From the NCBI RefSeq assembly GCF_019392245.1, contig NZ_JAHXRL010000002.1:610527-674526 (forward strand): 64,000 nt of DNA, given 5' to 3'. The notes beneath the pieces are model-generated. The model saw nothing but the letters and a program-made list of their open reading frames with translations, searched no databases and was not told the origin of the DNA. Position numbers and translations under genes: made by a program. Source of the stretch: Sulfitobacter sp. CW3 (GTDB lineage: Bacteria > Pseudomonadota > Alphaproteobacteria > Rhodobacterales > Rhodobacteraceae). Shown here one piece after another: positions 26,100-34,565 of the stretch (positions are counted from its first letter, which is position 1; each line of letters opens with the position of its first letter).

Positions 26100-26922
26100 T
26101 TTCGATCATCTGCTTCGGTACGCGCCGGGCCGGCTTTTGCTGGCCGGGCTGGTGCTGTTTGGCACCGCCGGGATTGCCGCTGCACAGGATGGCGGGTTTC
26201 TGGGGGCGTTGTCCGATGTGGTGGGCAATGCAGCCCCCGGCAGCGACGAAAACGCCAATCTGTCGGGCCGGATCGTACAGTTCATTGCCCTGATCACTGT
26301 GCTTAGCATTGCCCCGGGGCTGCTGGTCGTGATGACCAGCTTTACGCGGTTTGTTATTGTTCTTTCCATGCTCCGCTCGGCCTTGGGCCTGAACCAGACG
26401 CCCCCTAATATCGTGCTGACATCGCTTGCGCTGTTTATGACCTTTTTCGTAATGCAACCGGTGTTCGAGGATGCTTATGAAGGCGGGCTTGTCCCCCTGT
26501 TGAACAACACGCTGGCCGAAGAACAGGCGATCGAGCGGATCGCGGACCCGTTCCGTGCCTTTATGTTCGTCAACACGCGGCCTGAGGATTATGCGCTGTT
26601 CGTTAACGTCACTAAGACGGATGAAGAGGCAGAGCAAACGGCCCTACCAGAAACCGCCTCAGAGGCCACCTTTCGCCATCTTGTGCCGGCCTTCATGATC
26701 TCGGAGCTGCGCCGCGCCTTTACCATCGGGTTTTTGATTTACCTGCCCTTTGTCGCCATCGATCTGATCGTCGCCTCGGTCTTGATGAGCGCAGGGATGA
26801 TGATGCTTCCGCCCGTTCTGATCTCGTTGCCGTTCAAGGTTATTTTCTTTGTGCTGATCGACGGTTGGTACATGCTCGCGGGGTCATTGATCGAAAGTTA
26901 TGTACCGTTGGCCAGCGGATGA
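26086..26922 (+). CDS. fliP: Flagellar export apparatus protein FliP
   Basis: A 278-residue export-gate core protein. It has a signal-like N-terminal helix (about 12-34), then membrane segments with the FliP motifs MTSFTRFVIVLSMLRSALGLNQTPPN (about 83-108) and LVPAFMISELRRAFTIGFLIYLPFVAIDLIVASVLMSAGMMMLPP near the end. FliP5-FliQ4-FliR1 forms the export channel. No fliO is visible, which is common in this group. Confidence 0.96.
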   Translation: MSLTNFDHLLRYAPGRLLLAGLVLFGTAGIAAAQDGGFLGALSDVVGNAAPGSDENANLSGRIVQFIALITVLSIAPGLLVVMTSFTRFVIVLSMLRSALGLNQTPPNIVLTSLALFMTFFVMQPVFEDAYEGGLVPLLNNTLAEEQAIERIADPFRAFMFVNTRPEDYALFVNVTKTDEEAEQTALPETASEATFRHLVPAFMISELRRAFTIGFLIYLPFVAIDLIVASVLMSAGMMMLPPVLISLPFKVIFFVLIDGWYMLAGSLIESYVPLASG

Positions 26923-26946
26923 CCTGCGCTTGAGAAGGAGTGTTTT

Positions 26947-27999
26947 ATGACCACCAATACCCTTACCGAAGGTCGCAGCACCGCGATCAAGCTCAAGAAG
27001 ATGAAAGGCCCGACCAAGGCCGCCATCACCTTTTTATGCTTGGGCGAACAGGCCGGATCAAAGCTGATGCAAAGGCTTGGCAGCACCGAAATTGAACGCA
27101 TCACAGCCGCCATGAGCCAGCTGGGGCCGATTTCGTCCGAAGTGGTCGAGGCGGTGCTAGCCGAGTTCACGGAAAAGGTCGTGAGCGGGACCGGTTCCGT
27201 CGTGGGGTCGATGTCGACAGCTGAATCGATGCTGCGCAAATTCCTGCCCGACGATCAGGTTGCCGACATCCTGAACAACGTCCGCACCAACAAGCGGGAA
27301 GACGCGATGTGGCGCGGTTTCGGGGCGCTGAACGAAACGGTGATCGCAAACTACCTGAAGGGTGAACATGATCAAACTGCGGCGGCGATCCTTAACAATG
27401 TGGATACGGCAGTCGCGGCCAAGGTGCTGCCGCTTTTGGGTGCCGAGCGTATGCATGACGTGGCCGAGCGTATGATCACGATGGAGGCCGTCCCCCTCCA
27501 CATGATGCAGCAGATCGAAGAAACGCTGAAACTGGACATCATGTCGGATGCGATACACACGAGTTCGGCTGAAACGCATCAACGCATGGCGGATCTGTTC
27601 AACAAACTGGATGTTCAGGCCTTTGAACAACTGTCCGGTGCCTTGAACACACGGGTCCCCGAGGCGTTTCAGGCCATAAAACAACGCATGTTCGTCTTTG
27701 ACGATCTGATCAAACTGAACATGCAGGACATTTCCCAAGTGATGCGCGGGCTTGAGGGCGAGACGTTGCCGCTTGCCATGCGGGGCGCAAAGAAAGAACT
27801 GCGCGATCACCTGATGGAATGCCTGCCGCAGCGGTCGCGCCAGATGTTGATGGACGAAATGGAGGCAGCCGGGCCAGTGCGAGGACGCGATGTGCGTGCC
27901 GCTCAGGCTGACATGGTTAACTATGCCAAGACCCTCGCCGATGAGGGCGTGATCGAGCTGCCGTCGAACGCTGATGATGACGACGAGCTGTTCGAATAA
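26947..27999 (+). CDS. fliG: Flagellar motor switch protein FliG
   Basis: A 350-residue rotor protein. The N-terminal FliF-binding domain opens GPTKAAITFLCLGEQAGSKLMQRL. The middle and C-terminal armadillo-like domains include FDDLIKLNMQDISQVMRGLEGETLPLAMRGAKKELRDHLMECLPQRSRQMLMDEME, the torque helix with alternating charges. A clear GAGAAGGAG RBS precedes the ATG. It lies after fliP instead of next to fliF, so rotor genes are rearranged. It converges on the DUF1217 gene with a 9-base gap. Confidence 0.94.
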   Translation: MTTNTLTEGRSTAIKLKKMKGPTKAAITFLCLGEQAGSKLMQRLGSTEIERITAAMSQLGPISSEVVEAVLAEFTEKVVSGTGSVVGSMSTAESMLRKFLPDDQVADILNNVRTNKREDAMWRGFGALNETVIANYLKGEHDQTAAAILNNVDTAVAAKVLPLLGAERMHDVAERMITMEAVPLHMMQQIEETLKLDIMSDAIHTSSAETHQRMADLFNKLDVQAFEQLSGALNTRVPEAFQAIKQRMFVFDDLIKLNMQDISQVMRGLEGETLPLAMRGAKKELRDHLMECLPQRSRQMLMDEMEAAGPVRGRDVRAAQADMVNYAKTLADEGVIELPSNADDDDELFE

Positions 28000-28008
28000 C
28001 GCTGCGGG

Positions 28009-28836
28009 TCAGCTGTAGCTGCCGTAACCGTTGCGCACGATGGTAGGGATATCGATTGTGATGATGTTAAAACTGCTCCCCTGCGACGAGGAAACAGCGC
28101 TTGCCATCAAGGTCAACGCGGCATTCGATTGCGACGTGATCCCCTCGAGCGCATCGTAAACAGCAGAGAAACGCGAAACGAGCCTGTCCACCTCTGCGGG
28201 GTCTTTCAATTTCTCGATGTCGAATTTCTGGGCAAACAGTTCTGCCTGACGGTCGATATCAATCTGAATGACCTCGTCGGGCAGGCCAAGCGCGCGGCGC
28301 ATAAACGTGCCCAAATCTTCGTCTTTCAACACGTCGAACCACGTATTGATCTCGGACGCTTTGGCTTTGAACTCAAGCGCAAGACCGGCCCCGGTATTGT
28401 CCTCGGCGGCGCTGTTAAGCACGATACGTTCCTTGAACCGCGCGACCATGTCGGCCTGCCAGTCGGTGTCGTCAAAATTCGCGCTTGGCCCACCATCCGG
28501 GGCAAAGCCAAGGGTATCGTACATCTCGCGTATTTTGGGGTCGGTCAGGCGATTTACCAACGAAGTGTTATCCGAAACATCGCTTTCCAGCGCCTTGCGG
28601 ACCAACGCCTTACCGAAAATCTGATCTTCAAGATCAAAGGCGCGCATCACGAATGTATACACTTCGGTATCTGCAATCAGCTCTTTGGCGGACCCGATCG
28701 AACCGATACGTTCACTAAACGCAGCAACCTGCCGGGCGTTCAGGGCATTATTCGCAACCAGATCAAGCTGCTTGTCGCGGGTCGCGTCAAACAGTTTAAC
28801 GGCCAATTGCGTGCCCATCCCGCCCAGCGATATCAT
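28009..28836 (-). CDS. DUF1217 flagellar-cluster protein
   Basis: A 275-residue soluble helical protein of the DUF1217 family, which occurs in alphaproteobacterial flagellar clusters. Visible features are two repeats of a helical unit (FVMRAFDLEDQIFGKALVRKALESD and FMRRALGLPDEVIQIDIDRQAELFAQKF), with no signal peptide or membrane helix. It lies at the end of the minus-strand unit flaF-flbT-DUF1217, overlapping flbT by four bases. The repeated motif suggests it packs as a filament-like or assembly factor; no function is established. Confidence 0.82.
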   Translation of the reverse strand: MISLGGMGTQLAVKLFDATRDKQLDLVANNALNARQVAAFSERIGSIGSAKELIADTEVYTFVMRAFDLEDQIFGKALVRKALESDVSDNTSLVNRLTDPKIREMYDTLGFAPDGGPSANFDDTDWQADMVARFKERIVLNSAAEDNTGAGLALEFKAKASEINTWFDVLKDEDLGTFMRRALGLPDEVIQIDIDRQAELFAQKFDIEKLKDPAEVDRLVSRFSAVYDALEGITSQSNAALTLMASAVSSSQGSSFNIITIDIPTIVRNGYGSYS

Positions 28837-29258
28837 ACGTGCACCATTTCCTGAGGGCGCGCGCGTGGCACCGGGCTAAGTTGCATCAGCTCTGCCTCGT
28901 ATTTCAAGACGCCCCGCAATTCGCTCATGGCTTTGTAGTAGTCCGACATACTCACGTAGTTCGCCGCTTCCATGATGCGGCTTCGCATTTCCGGGCCAAA
29001 ACAACAGGCCAGTTCGGCCAGACCTTGCTGGATCATTGTAAGCACCTGATCGCGGGTTTCTGGCCGGATCAATGCCGTCTGCAAAAGGAAATAGACCTTG
29101 GACACGGGGGTCGATTGCGCCTCGGGCTTTAGCAGATCAGATTCGCGCACGATGTCGGCACGGTTCTCGACTGTCAGTGCTTGGCGGCGGTCGCCGTTCC
29201 TGATCACGCAGCCGTTTACCACAACCCGTTCGCGCGGTTTCAGTGTTAATTTCAACAT
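28833..29258 (-). CDS. flbT: Flagellar biosynthesis repressor FlbT
   Basis: A 141-residue post-transcriptional regulator of flagellin mRNA. The start at 29258 follows a strong AGGAGG RBS; a longer frame beginning within flaF is rejected. Family motifs are LKLTLKPRERVVVNGCVIRNGDRR at the N-terminus and FLLQTALI and SDYYKAMSELRGVLKYE later. In Caulobacter FlbT binds the 5' leader of flagellin mRNA and promotes its decay. The two flagellin leaders here share a conserved sequence that could be its target. Confidence 0.93.
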   Translation of the reverse strand: MLKLTLKPRERVVVNGCVIRNGDRRQALTVENRADIVRESDLLKPEAQSTPVSKVYFLLQTALIRPETRDQVLTMIQQGLAELACCFGPEMRSRIMEAANYVSMSDYYKAMSELRGVLKYEAELMQLSPVPRARPQEMVHV

Positions 29259-29259
29259 G

Positions 29260-29667
29260 TTAAACCTCCTGCACCGCAGCTGTGGCCGCCTGACCAGCAA
29301 GCCCGGCCACAATATTTGTATTGATCACGACCAGCCCGGCGACCGTACCTTTGCCGGCCATCAGGCCCGATGTTTCACGATCTACCCAAAGCGCCAACGA
29401 GATCAGCGATGCCTTGAGTGCCGGAGGCATCGCGTTTTCGGGCTCTGCCAGATCATGGCGCAGGGCGGCCCAAAAACGCTGGTTTTCATAAAGACTGTCG
29501 CGCAACCCGCCGGCAAGGATCGCCAGACGGTCTGCAGGGCTTTCGCTCGCGTCGAAGTCCTTGCCCTTTTCGGCAAGGTCATGTGTCACGCGCGACAGAA
29601 TCCGGCGTTCAATCTGGCGGGGTGTATCGCTTTCCCGGATGGTCTTTTTATATGCGGCCAAGCTCAT
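29260..29667 (-). CDS. flaF: Flagellar biosynthesis regulator FlaF
   Basis: A 135-residue protein with the FlaF pattern: DTPRQIERRILSRVTHDL, then NQRFWAALRHDLA and ALKASLISLALWVDRET. FlaF promotes flagellin synthesis and secretion, opposing FlbT. It lies just downstream of the flagellin genes and immediately before flbT (stop and next start nearly touching), the conserved alphaproteobacterial order fliC-flaF-flbT. Confidence 0.93.
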   Translation of the reverse strand: MSLAAYKKTIRESDTPRQIERRILSRVTHDLAEKGKDFDASESPADRLAILAGGLRDSLYENQRFWAALRHDLAEPENAMPPALKASLISLALWVDRETSGLMAGKGTVAGLVVINTNIVAGLAGQAATAAVQEV

Positions 29668-29757
29668 TTATTTGCCTCTTTTATCTTATTTTCTGCTCGT
29701 GTTGTCCCCGTCCGGGGGCACCTCTTACCTGATGTGGCGACAGCCATATCTATTGCC

Positions 29758-30594
29758 TTACTTGAATAGGCTCAGGATATTCTGCGGCGATTGGTTCGCG
29801 ATCGACAAAGATTGTGTAGAAAGCTGCTGCTGCACTTGGAGAGACTGCAAACGCGCTGCTTCTTCTTCCATGTCGGCATCGATCATGGATCCAACACCCG
29901 AATCCAACCGGTCGGTCAATTCGTTAAGAAAGTTCTGCTGCGTCTCGATGGATTTTTCGACAATACCAAGCCCGGTCGCCGCATCAATCACAGAGGAGAG
30001 ATATACTTCGGCGTTTGTCATAGCCAATTCCAGATCCGCTGCGGTCGTGGTGTTATCAATGGTAATTGCGGCAAACGTGGCTTGCACCGCTTCAAGATCG
30101 GTCGACGTGAAATCAATGCTTGTGGTTGACAGGGCACCGGCAGAACGGCTGACACCGGAAACCACTTCTTTGGCACCTGCGCCGGCGGTGGAAATCAGGT
30201 TTTCACCGTTAAAAGATGACTGGTCAATCGCGGTTTTCATCTGCGCAGCCAGGGCGGTAAGTTCTTTTTGAACGTCGGTTTGATCGACACCTTCAGTCTG
30301 GGCAAAGGCCATGCGATCAACGAACTGCTGTGCCAGATCCACCATGGTTTCAGCACCAAGACGGGCAGTAGAGACAGAGTTTTTGGCGAGTGTCAGGCCC
30401 TCGTTAACGGCTTTATTCATGCCGCTTTCGGAATCCATCGTCGTCGAAATCGAAAAATAGGAAGCGTTATCCTTGGCGGAGTTAACCTTCATTCCGGTCG
30501 AAATACGGTTTTGGGTTTCGCTAAGCTGATCGTTAATATTGCGCAAAGTCGACAGCGCATTCATCGCCGACGTGTTCGTGAGGATTGAGGACAT
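29758..30594 (-). CDS. fliC: Flagellin (copy 1)
   Basis: A 278-residue short alphaproteobacterial flagellin. The N-terminal D0/D1 helix region (SSILTNTSAMNALSTLRNINDQLSETQNRISTGMKVNSAKDNASYFSI) and the C-terminal D0 helix (LQSLQVQQQLSTQSLSIANQ) are intact, with a brief central domain. It is about 80% identical by eye to the upstream copy, with the same length, so the two arose by tandem duplication. Its mRNA leader shares a conserved 47-base element with copy 2. No FliD or FliS gene accompanies it. Confidence 0.96.
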   Translation of the reverse strand: MSSILTNTSAMNALSTLRNINDQLSETQNRISTGMKVNSAKDNASYFSISTTMDSESGMNKAVNEGLTLAKNSVSTARLGAETMVDLAQQFVDRMAFAQTEGVDQTDVQKELTALAAQMKTAIDQSSFNGENLISTAGAGAKEVVSGVSRSAGALSTTSIDFTSTDLEAVQATFAAITIDNTTTAADLELAMTNAEVYLSSVIDAATGLGIVEKSIETQQNFLNELTDRLDSGVGSMIDADMEEEAARLQSLQVQQQLSTQSLSIANQSPQNILSLFK

Positions 30595-30641
30595 GTGGTC
30601 TCCGTACTGTTCTAGTAAGTTTCAAGTCGTCTTCTGACAAC
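30595..30641 (-). promoter_or_regulatory. Conserved flagellin mRNA 5' leader (copy 1)
   Basis: On the minus strand, GTTGTCAGAA-GACGAC, then TACTAGAACAGT, then the ATG. The same order, wording and spacing (47 against 46 bases to the ATG) occur before copy 2. Conservation outside coding sequence suggests a regulatory leader, possibly bound by FlbT. Confidence 0.5.
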
Positions 30642-30673
30642 CGCAAGCCATGTTCCGTCCTAGTTTGGTAGTG

Positions 30674-30705
30674 TTCCGGCCCCAAATATATACCCGGGGC
30701 CGGAA
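30674..30705. terminator. Hairpin between the two flagellin genes
   Basis: Perfect 10-base inverted repeat TTCCGGCCCC / GGGGCCGGAA with a 12-base loop, 25 bases beyond the copy 2 stop codon. No T-run follows on the minus strand, so it may stabilise the 3' end of the copy 2 mRNA or attenuate transcription into copy 1. Confidence 0.55.
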
Positions 30706-30729
30706 GAGTTATGATTGCCTAGGTTGGCA

Positions 30730-31566
30730 TTAACGGAACAAGCTCAGGATGTTTTGTGGAGCCTGGTTTGCGATGGACAAAGATTGTGTGGAAAGCTGCT
30801 GCTGCACTTGGAGGGACTGCAAGCGTGCCGCTTCTTGTTCCATATCAGCATCAACCATCGAGCCGACACCGGCGTCGAGACGATCGCCCAGCTCGCTCAG
30901 GAATGTTTGCTGATTTTCGACCTGCTTCTCGCCGATACCAAGATCAGTCGCCGCATCTGTCACAGCCGCGAGGTACCCTTCGGCGTTTGTCAGCGCAAGT
31001 TCCAGATCAGCTGCGGTTGTGGTGTTATCGATCGCAATCGCGGCAAAAGTGGCTTGAACAGCCTCAAGATCGGTCGCGTTGAACGCAATCTTGGTTGTCG
31101 CCAAAGTGGCACCTGAACGGCTGACACCGGAAACAACGGTTTTGGCGCCAGCGCCAGCGGCCGAAATCAGGTTCTCGCCGTTAAAGGAAGACTGATCGAT
31201 TGCTGTCTTCATTTGCGCAGCCAAGGATGTAAGTTCTTTTTGAACATCCGCTTGGTCAACGCCTTCGGTCTGTGCAAATGCCAGACGATCGACAAACTGC
31301 TGCGACAAATCAACCATGGTTTCAGCGCCAAGACGGGCGGTTGAGATCGAGTTTTTGGTCAGTGTCAGACCTTCGTTTACAGCTTTGTTCATGCCGCCTT
31401 CGGATTTCATCGTTGTAGAGATCGAGAAATAAGAAGCGTTATCCTTGGCGGAGTTAACCTTCATGCCCGTAGAGATACGGTTTTGGGTTTCGCTAAGGTT
31501 ATTGTTCACGCTCCGCAGAGTGGAGAGTGCGTTCATTGCGGAGTTGTTTGTGAGGATGGAGGACAT
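30730..31566 (-). CDS. fliC: Flagellin (copy 2)
   Basis: A 278-residue flagellin, upstream tandem partner of copy 1. The termini are nearly identical to copy 1; differences cluster in the central third (around residues 150-220), the surface-exposed part of the filament. Both copies keep the long terminal helices needed for assembly. It has its own promoter region, with TTGACA spaced 17 bases from GTTAAC on the minus strand (31634-31657), and the conserved leader. Confidence 0.96.
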   Translation of the reverse strand: MSSILTNNSAMNALSTLRSVNNNLSETQNRISTGMKVNSAKDNASYFSISTTMKSEGGMNKAVNEGLTLTKNSISTARLGAETMVDLSQQFVDRLAFAQTEGVDQADVQKELTSLAAQMKTAIDQSSFNGENLISAAGAGAKTVVSGVSRSGATLATTKIAFNATDLEAVQATFAAIAIDNTTTAADLELALTNAEGYLAAVTDAATDLGIGEKQVENQQTFLSELGDRLDAGVGSMVDADMEQEAARLQSLQVQQQLSTQSLSIANQAPQNILSLFR

Positions 31567-31612
31567 GGTATTCCTGACTATTCTTAGTACGTCATGTCGT
31601 CATTCTGACAAC
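31567..31612 (-). promoter_or_regulatory. Conserved flagellin mRNA 5' leader (copy 2)
   Basis: GTTGTCAGAATGACGAC, then TACTAAGAATAGT, then the ATG on the minus strand: the counterpart of the leader before copy 1. It also contains TAAGAATA, the octamer recurring in other flagellar promoters. Confidence 0.5.
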
Positions 31613-31669
31613 TGCGGGGATTAGCCGCGTTAACTGTTTTACCCGCAAATCTGTCAACATTGAGGCAAA

Positions 31670-32047
31670 TCAAAAGCTTTTGTCCACGGATGTGGCAGGT
31701 GTTGCGCGGTTGACACGCTTTGCACCCCCACGTCCGTACAGCCCTGCGATGCTATGCCGTTCACGTGTGTCAGATACTTCTTGGATAATTTCTGCTGTTG
31801 CGCGCTGCGCCTGCTGAAGATGCTGCTGGTCCCGCAGGATCAGGTCTTTCAGCCCGCTTAGCTGCTCTTTACTCACCGCTTGGGGGTTTTCCTGCAATTG
31901 TTTTTCCAGAACTGCGCTCAAACGCGCTTTCTCCCCTGCGTATTCTACCAACTGCGAAAACTTGCCGCCCTCGACAGCTGCGATTTCCTTGCGCAAGAGA
32001 TCGCCCAAGGCATCGACTGCGGCCAGCGCTTTGCGTTGATTGTTCAT
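31670..32047 (-). CDS. flgN: FlgN-like flagellar export chaperone
   Basis: A 125-residue helical protein with two coiled-coil stretches (LGDLLRKEIAAVEGGKFSQLVEYAGEKARLSAVLEKQL; LKDLILRDQQHLQQAQRATAEIIQEV) and a C-terminal SIAGLYGRGG that resembles the TYG tail of FlgN. FlgN chaperones the hook-filament junction proteins FlgK and FlgL, whose genes lie a little upstream in the same minus-strand block. It overlaps the flgJ stop by four bases. Sequence similarity in this family is weak, so the call is moderate. Confidence 0.65.
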   Translation of the reverse strand: MNNQRKALAAVDALGDLLRKEIAAVEGGKFSQLVEYAGEKARLSAVLEKQLQENPQAVSKEQLSGLKDLILRDQQHLQQAQRATAEIIQEVSDTRERHSIAGLYGRGGAKRVNRATPATSVDKSF

Positions 32048-32346
32048 AGGTCTTGCCCTGTTTGATAACGCTGGATCGCGGCTTCGATGCCCTTGGCAAT
32101 GCCTGTGGAATTCTGTTCGGCAATACTGCGCCCGATCGCGTCAGACAGGAAACTGCGCCACGTCTCTTCTGCATGGCCGCCACCGAAATCACCGATATTC
32201 ACGGTCGACAACATTTCATCGACCATCTGGCCCAGAAACATCGCTTCGAAATCCTGCGATGATTTCGAGGGCACCTGCCGGTTCTGGCTGGCCGTCGTGG
32301 CACCAGACGTGGAAAGCGGCGTGGCGGAAATGGGAGGGAGTTCCAT
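32044..32346 (-). CDS. flgJ: Rod-binding protein FlgJ, short form
   Basis: A 100-residue protein matching only the N-terminal rod-cap domain of FlgJ: DFEAMFLGQMVDEMLSTV (about 32-49), GGGHAEETWRSFLSDAIGRSIAEQNSTGIAKGIE. The C-terminal muramidase domain of enterobacterial FlgJ is absent, as usual in alphaproteobacteria, where a separate transglycosylase supplies the activity; one lies at 15.9 kb. It is 11 bases after flgI and overlaps flgN. Confidence 0.88.
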   Translation of the reverse strand: MELPPISATPLSTSGATTASQNRQVPSKSSQDFEAMFLGQMVDEMLSTVNIGDFGGGHAEETWRSFLSDAIGRSIAEQNSTGIAKGIEAAIQRYQTGQDL

Positions 32347-32357
32347 GCAAATACCTC

Positions 32358-33458
32358 CTAAATAATTTCAAGGTCGGCATGCAACGCGCCTGCCGCTTTG
32401 ATGGCCTGTAAAATCGAAATGGTCTCGGTCGCACCCACCCCGATGGCGTTCAACCCATCGACCAAACGTTGCAGACTTACCGAACCGTCGATAACCGCAA
32501 ACTTCGCATCGCGTTTTTCGACCGTGACCGTTGAATTGGGCACGACCACCGTGGTCCCGCCGATGGACAGCGATTCAGGCTGACTGACATCGAAATCGTC
32601 GCGCACGGTGACAGTCAGGCCGCCCTGGCTGACCGCGACCCGGTCAATCCGCACATTGGCACCGATGACGATAGTGCCTGATCGCGCGTCGATTACGACT
32701 TTTGCAACTTGATCCGGTTCAACCAACAGCGGCTCGATATCGGCAAGCAGATCGAACAGCGAAACCTTACCGCCCTCTTCTATGGCGATTGTGCGTGAAT
32801 CCAGTGCCGTGGCAATCGGGCCAATCGCTTCGTTGATGACCGTTTCAACCCTTTTGGCCGTGACGAAATCGGGATTACGCAGCGCCAAAAGAACGCGGTC
32901 CAAATCCTTAAACGCAAACGCGACCTCGCGTTCGACAATGGCCCCGTTTTCGATCCGGGCCCCCGTTGGGACGCCCTCGACAATCGAGGCATTCAGCCCC
33001 TGCGCCGCATATCCTGCGACGGCAATCGGGCCCTGTGCCACGGCGTAGATCTCTCCGTCGGCGGCGGAAAGCGGTGTAACAATCAATGTCCCCCCGCGCA
33101 GCGATGATGAATCGCCCAAGGAGGATACGACCACATCAATGGTGCTGCCTGCGCGGGCAAAGGGTGGCAACGAGGCCGTGACCATAACGGCGGCGGTGTT
33201 TGACGTACGCATCTGGTCTTCGGTCAGGTTGCCGATGCCCAGCCGTTCCAGCATGCCTTCGATGGCGCTGCGCGTGAACGGCGCATTGCGCAATGTATCG
33301 CCGGTGCCATTCAGCCCGACCACCAAGCCATACCCGACCAGTTGGTTCGAACGCACGCCTTCGACCGTGACGATATCCTTGATCCGCACCTGCGCGCTGG
33401 CGGGCGCGCAAAGGCCAAACATCAGGCCGATCAACAGGAATTTGACGATGATATTCAT
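32358..33458 (-). CDS. flgI: Flagellar P-ring protein FlgI
   Basis: A 366-residue periplasmic P-ring subunit with a Sec signal peptide (cleavage near APASAQ, about 22-23). It has the family motifs RIKDIVTVEGVRSNQLVGYGLVVGLNGTGDT (about 25-55) and NTAAVMVTASLPPFARAGSTIDV. The P ring surrounds the rod at the peptidoglycan layer. It follows flgL in the minus-strand flgE-flgK-flgL-flgI-flgJ-flgN series. Confidence 0.97.
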   Translation of the reverse strand: MNIIVKFLLIGLMFGLCAPASAQVRIKDIVTVEGVRSNQLVGYGLVVGLNGTGDTLRNAPFTRSAIEGMLERLGIGNLTEDQMRTSNTAAVMVTASLPPFARAGSTIDVVVSSLGDSSSLRGGTLIVTPLSAADGEIYAVAQGPIAVAGYAAQGLNASIVEGVPTGARIENGAIVEREVAFAFKDLDRVLLALRNPDFVTAKRVETVINEAIGPIATALDSRTIAIEEGGKVSLFDLLADIEPLLVEPDQVAKVVIDARSGTIVIGANVRIDRVAVSQGGLTVTVRDDFDVSQPESLSIGGTTVVVPNSTVTVEKRDAKFAVIDGSVSLQRLVDGLNAIGVGATETISILQAIKAAGALHADLEII

Positions 33459-33474
33459 GGTCTGCTGTACCGGC

Positions 33475-34557
33475 CTACATAAAATTCAGAAATGACATGT
33501 TCGAAAGCCGTGCCGTCACCGCATAGCTGGATTCCAGCTGGGTTTGCAGTTGGGTCAGGCGGGTCGCTGCATCATATTGATCGGTTCCTTCCAGCAGCAG
33601 TCTTTCACTGTCCAGAAAGCCGCCCCGGCCTTCTTGCGCTGCAATGGTGTCGGCCAGCCGGGTACGTTTCAGCCCTGTGTTGGTCTCAAGCTCGGTCAGT
33701 CCGCTTAATCCGCTGGCGATTGCATCGCGTGCTTCGCTTGCCCATGCTTCGCGGGCGTCGGGATCGCTGATCTGGTTTACGTCAACGGCGCTTAGCATCG
33801 CCAGCCCGCGCAATAGATCACGCATGGCCGGATTATTCGCCTGCGCGGTTTGGGCAATCGTTTCCGTCTCTGATATCCGCGCCGTCAGCGGCGAATTCGG
33901 CTGACCGCCACCATCCGTCGCCGGGGTACCATTGTAAAAGCTGGCCTCGAAGTTGCGCGCGGGATCGCCGGTGTTAAGATCGTTGAAAATATCCTTCATG
34001 GCGTCGATTGCGGTCTGCACATCGGCCAGCGTATTCAGCCCGCCGCTTACCACATCATCCACAATGCCCGATGGCGACAAGCCGGTATCAGGGTGCGGCG
34101 TGTCCCAGCCCTGCATCGGTTTCGTGTCGGTCGCGGTTCCCGACATAAGATAACCCGAACTATCACTAACCCCGCTACGTCCGATCAAGGTGTCGATTGC
34201 CGAACGCGCCGCCTGCGACAGCTGCGCCGAGGTCTGCCCGGCAGAGGATTGCGCCAGAAACGACTGTTCCAGAACGTCTTGCCCGGCATCGCGGATTGCA
34301 CCCAGTGATGTTTCAACCGCGAGAAACCGACCGTCCAACAGCGCGTTTGACGCAAGAAAGCCGTCGTTGCGCACGATCTGCATGCGGATGGCGATGGCGT
34401 CGGCGGATTTATGGCCAAGCGCATCATAGGGATTGGCCTTCAATCCTGTCGTCACCTCGTATGACGTATCCGAGATTTGCGCAGCAAGACGGCTGGTGGT
34501 CTCACGCTGGCGCAGGCTTTGCAGGGCGGTCGATACTGTACGGGATATTTCGCTCAT
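33475..34557 (-). CDS. flgL: Hook-filament junction protein FlgL
   Basis: A 360-residue flagellin-like junction protein. It has the N-terminal helix (TVSTALQSLRQRETTSRLAAQISDTSYEVTTGLKANPYDALGHKSADAIAIRMQI), a central domain, and a C-terminal coiled-coil ending LTQLQTQLESSYAVTARLSNMSFLNFM. It links FlgK to the filament. It lies 8 bases after flgK and 16 before flgI. Confidence 0.9.
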   Translation of the reverse strand: MSEISRTVSTALQSLRQRETTSRLAAQISDTSYEVTTGLKANPYDALGHKSADAIAIRMQIVRNDGFLASNALLDGRFLAVETSLGAIRDAGQDVLEQSFLAQSSAGQTSAQLSQAARSAIDTLIGRSGVSDSSGYLMSGTATDTKPMQGWDTPHPDTGLSPSGIVDDVVSGGLNTLADVQTAIDAMKDIFNDLNTGDPARNFEASFYNGTPATDGGGQPNSPLTARISETETIAQTAQANNPAMRDLLRGLAMLSAVDVNQISDPDAREAWASEARDAIASGLSGLTELETNTGLKRTRLADTIAAQEGRGGFLDSERLLLEGTDQYDAATRLTQLQTQLESSYAVTARLSNMSFLNFM

Positions 34558-34565
34558 TTATCGCC

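Noticed and set aside
29758..31566. Recent gene conversion or assembly duplication of the flagellins
   Set aside because: The copies differ at many codons throughout the central third and in the intergenic DNA, so they are genuine diverged paralogues.
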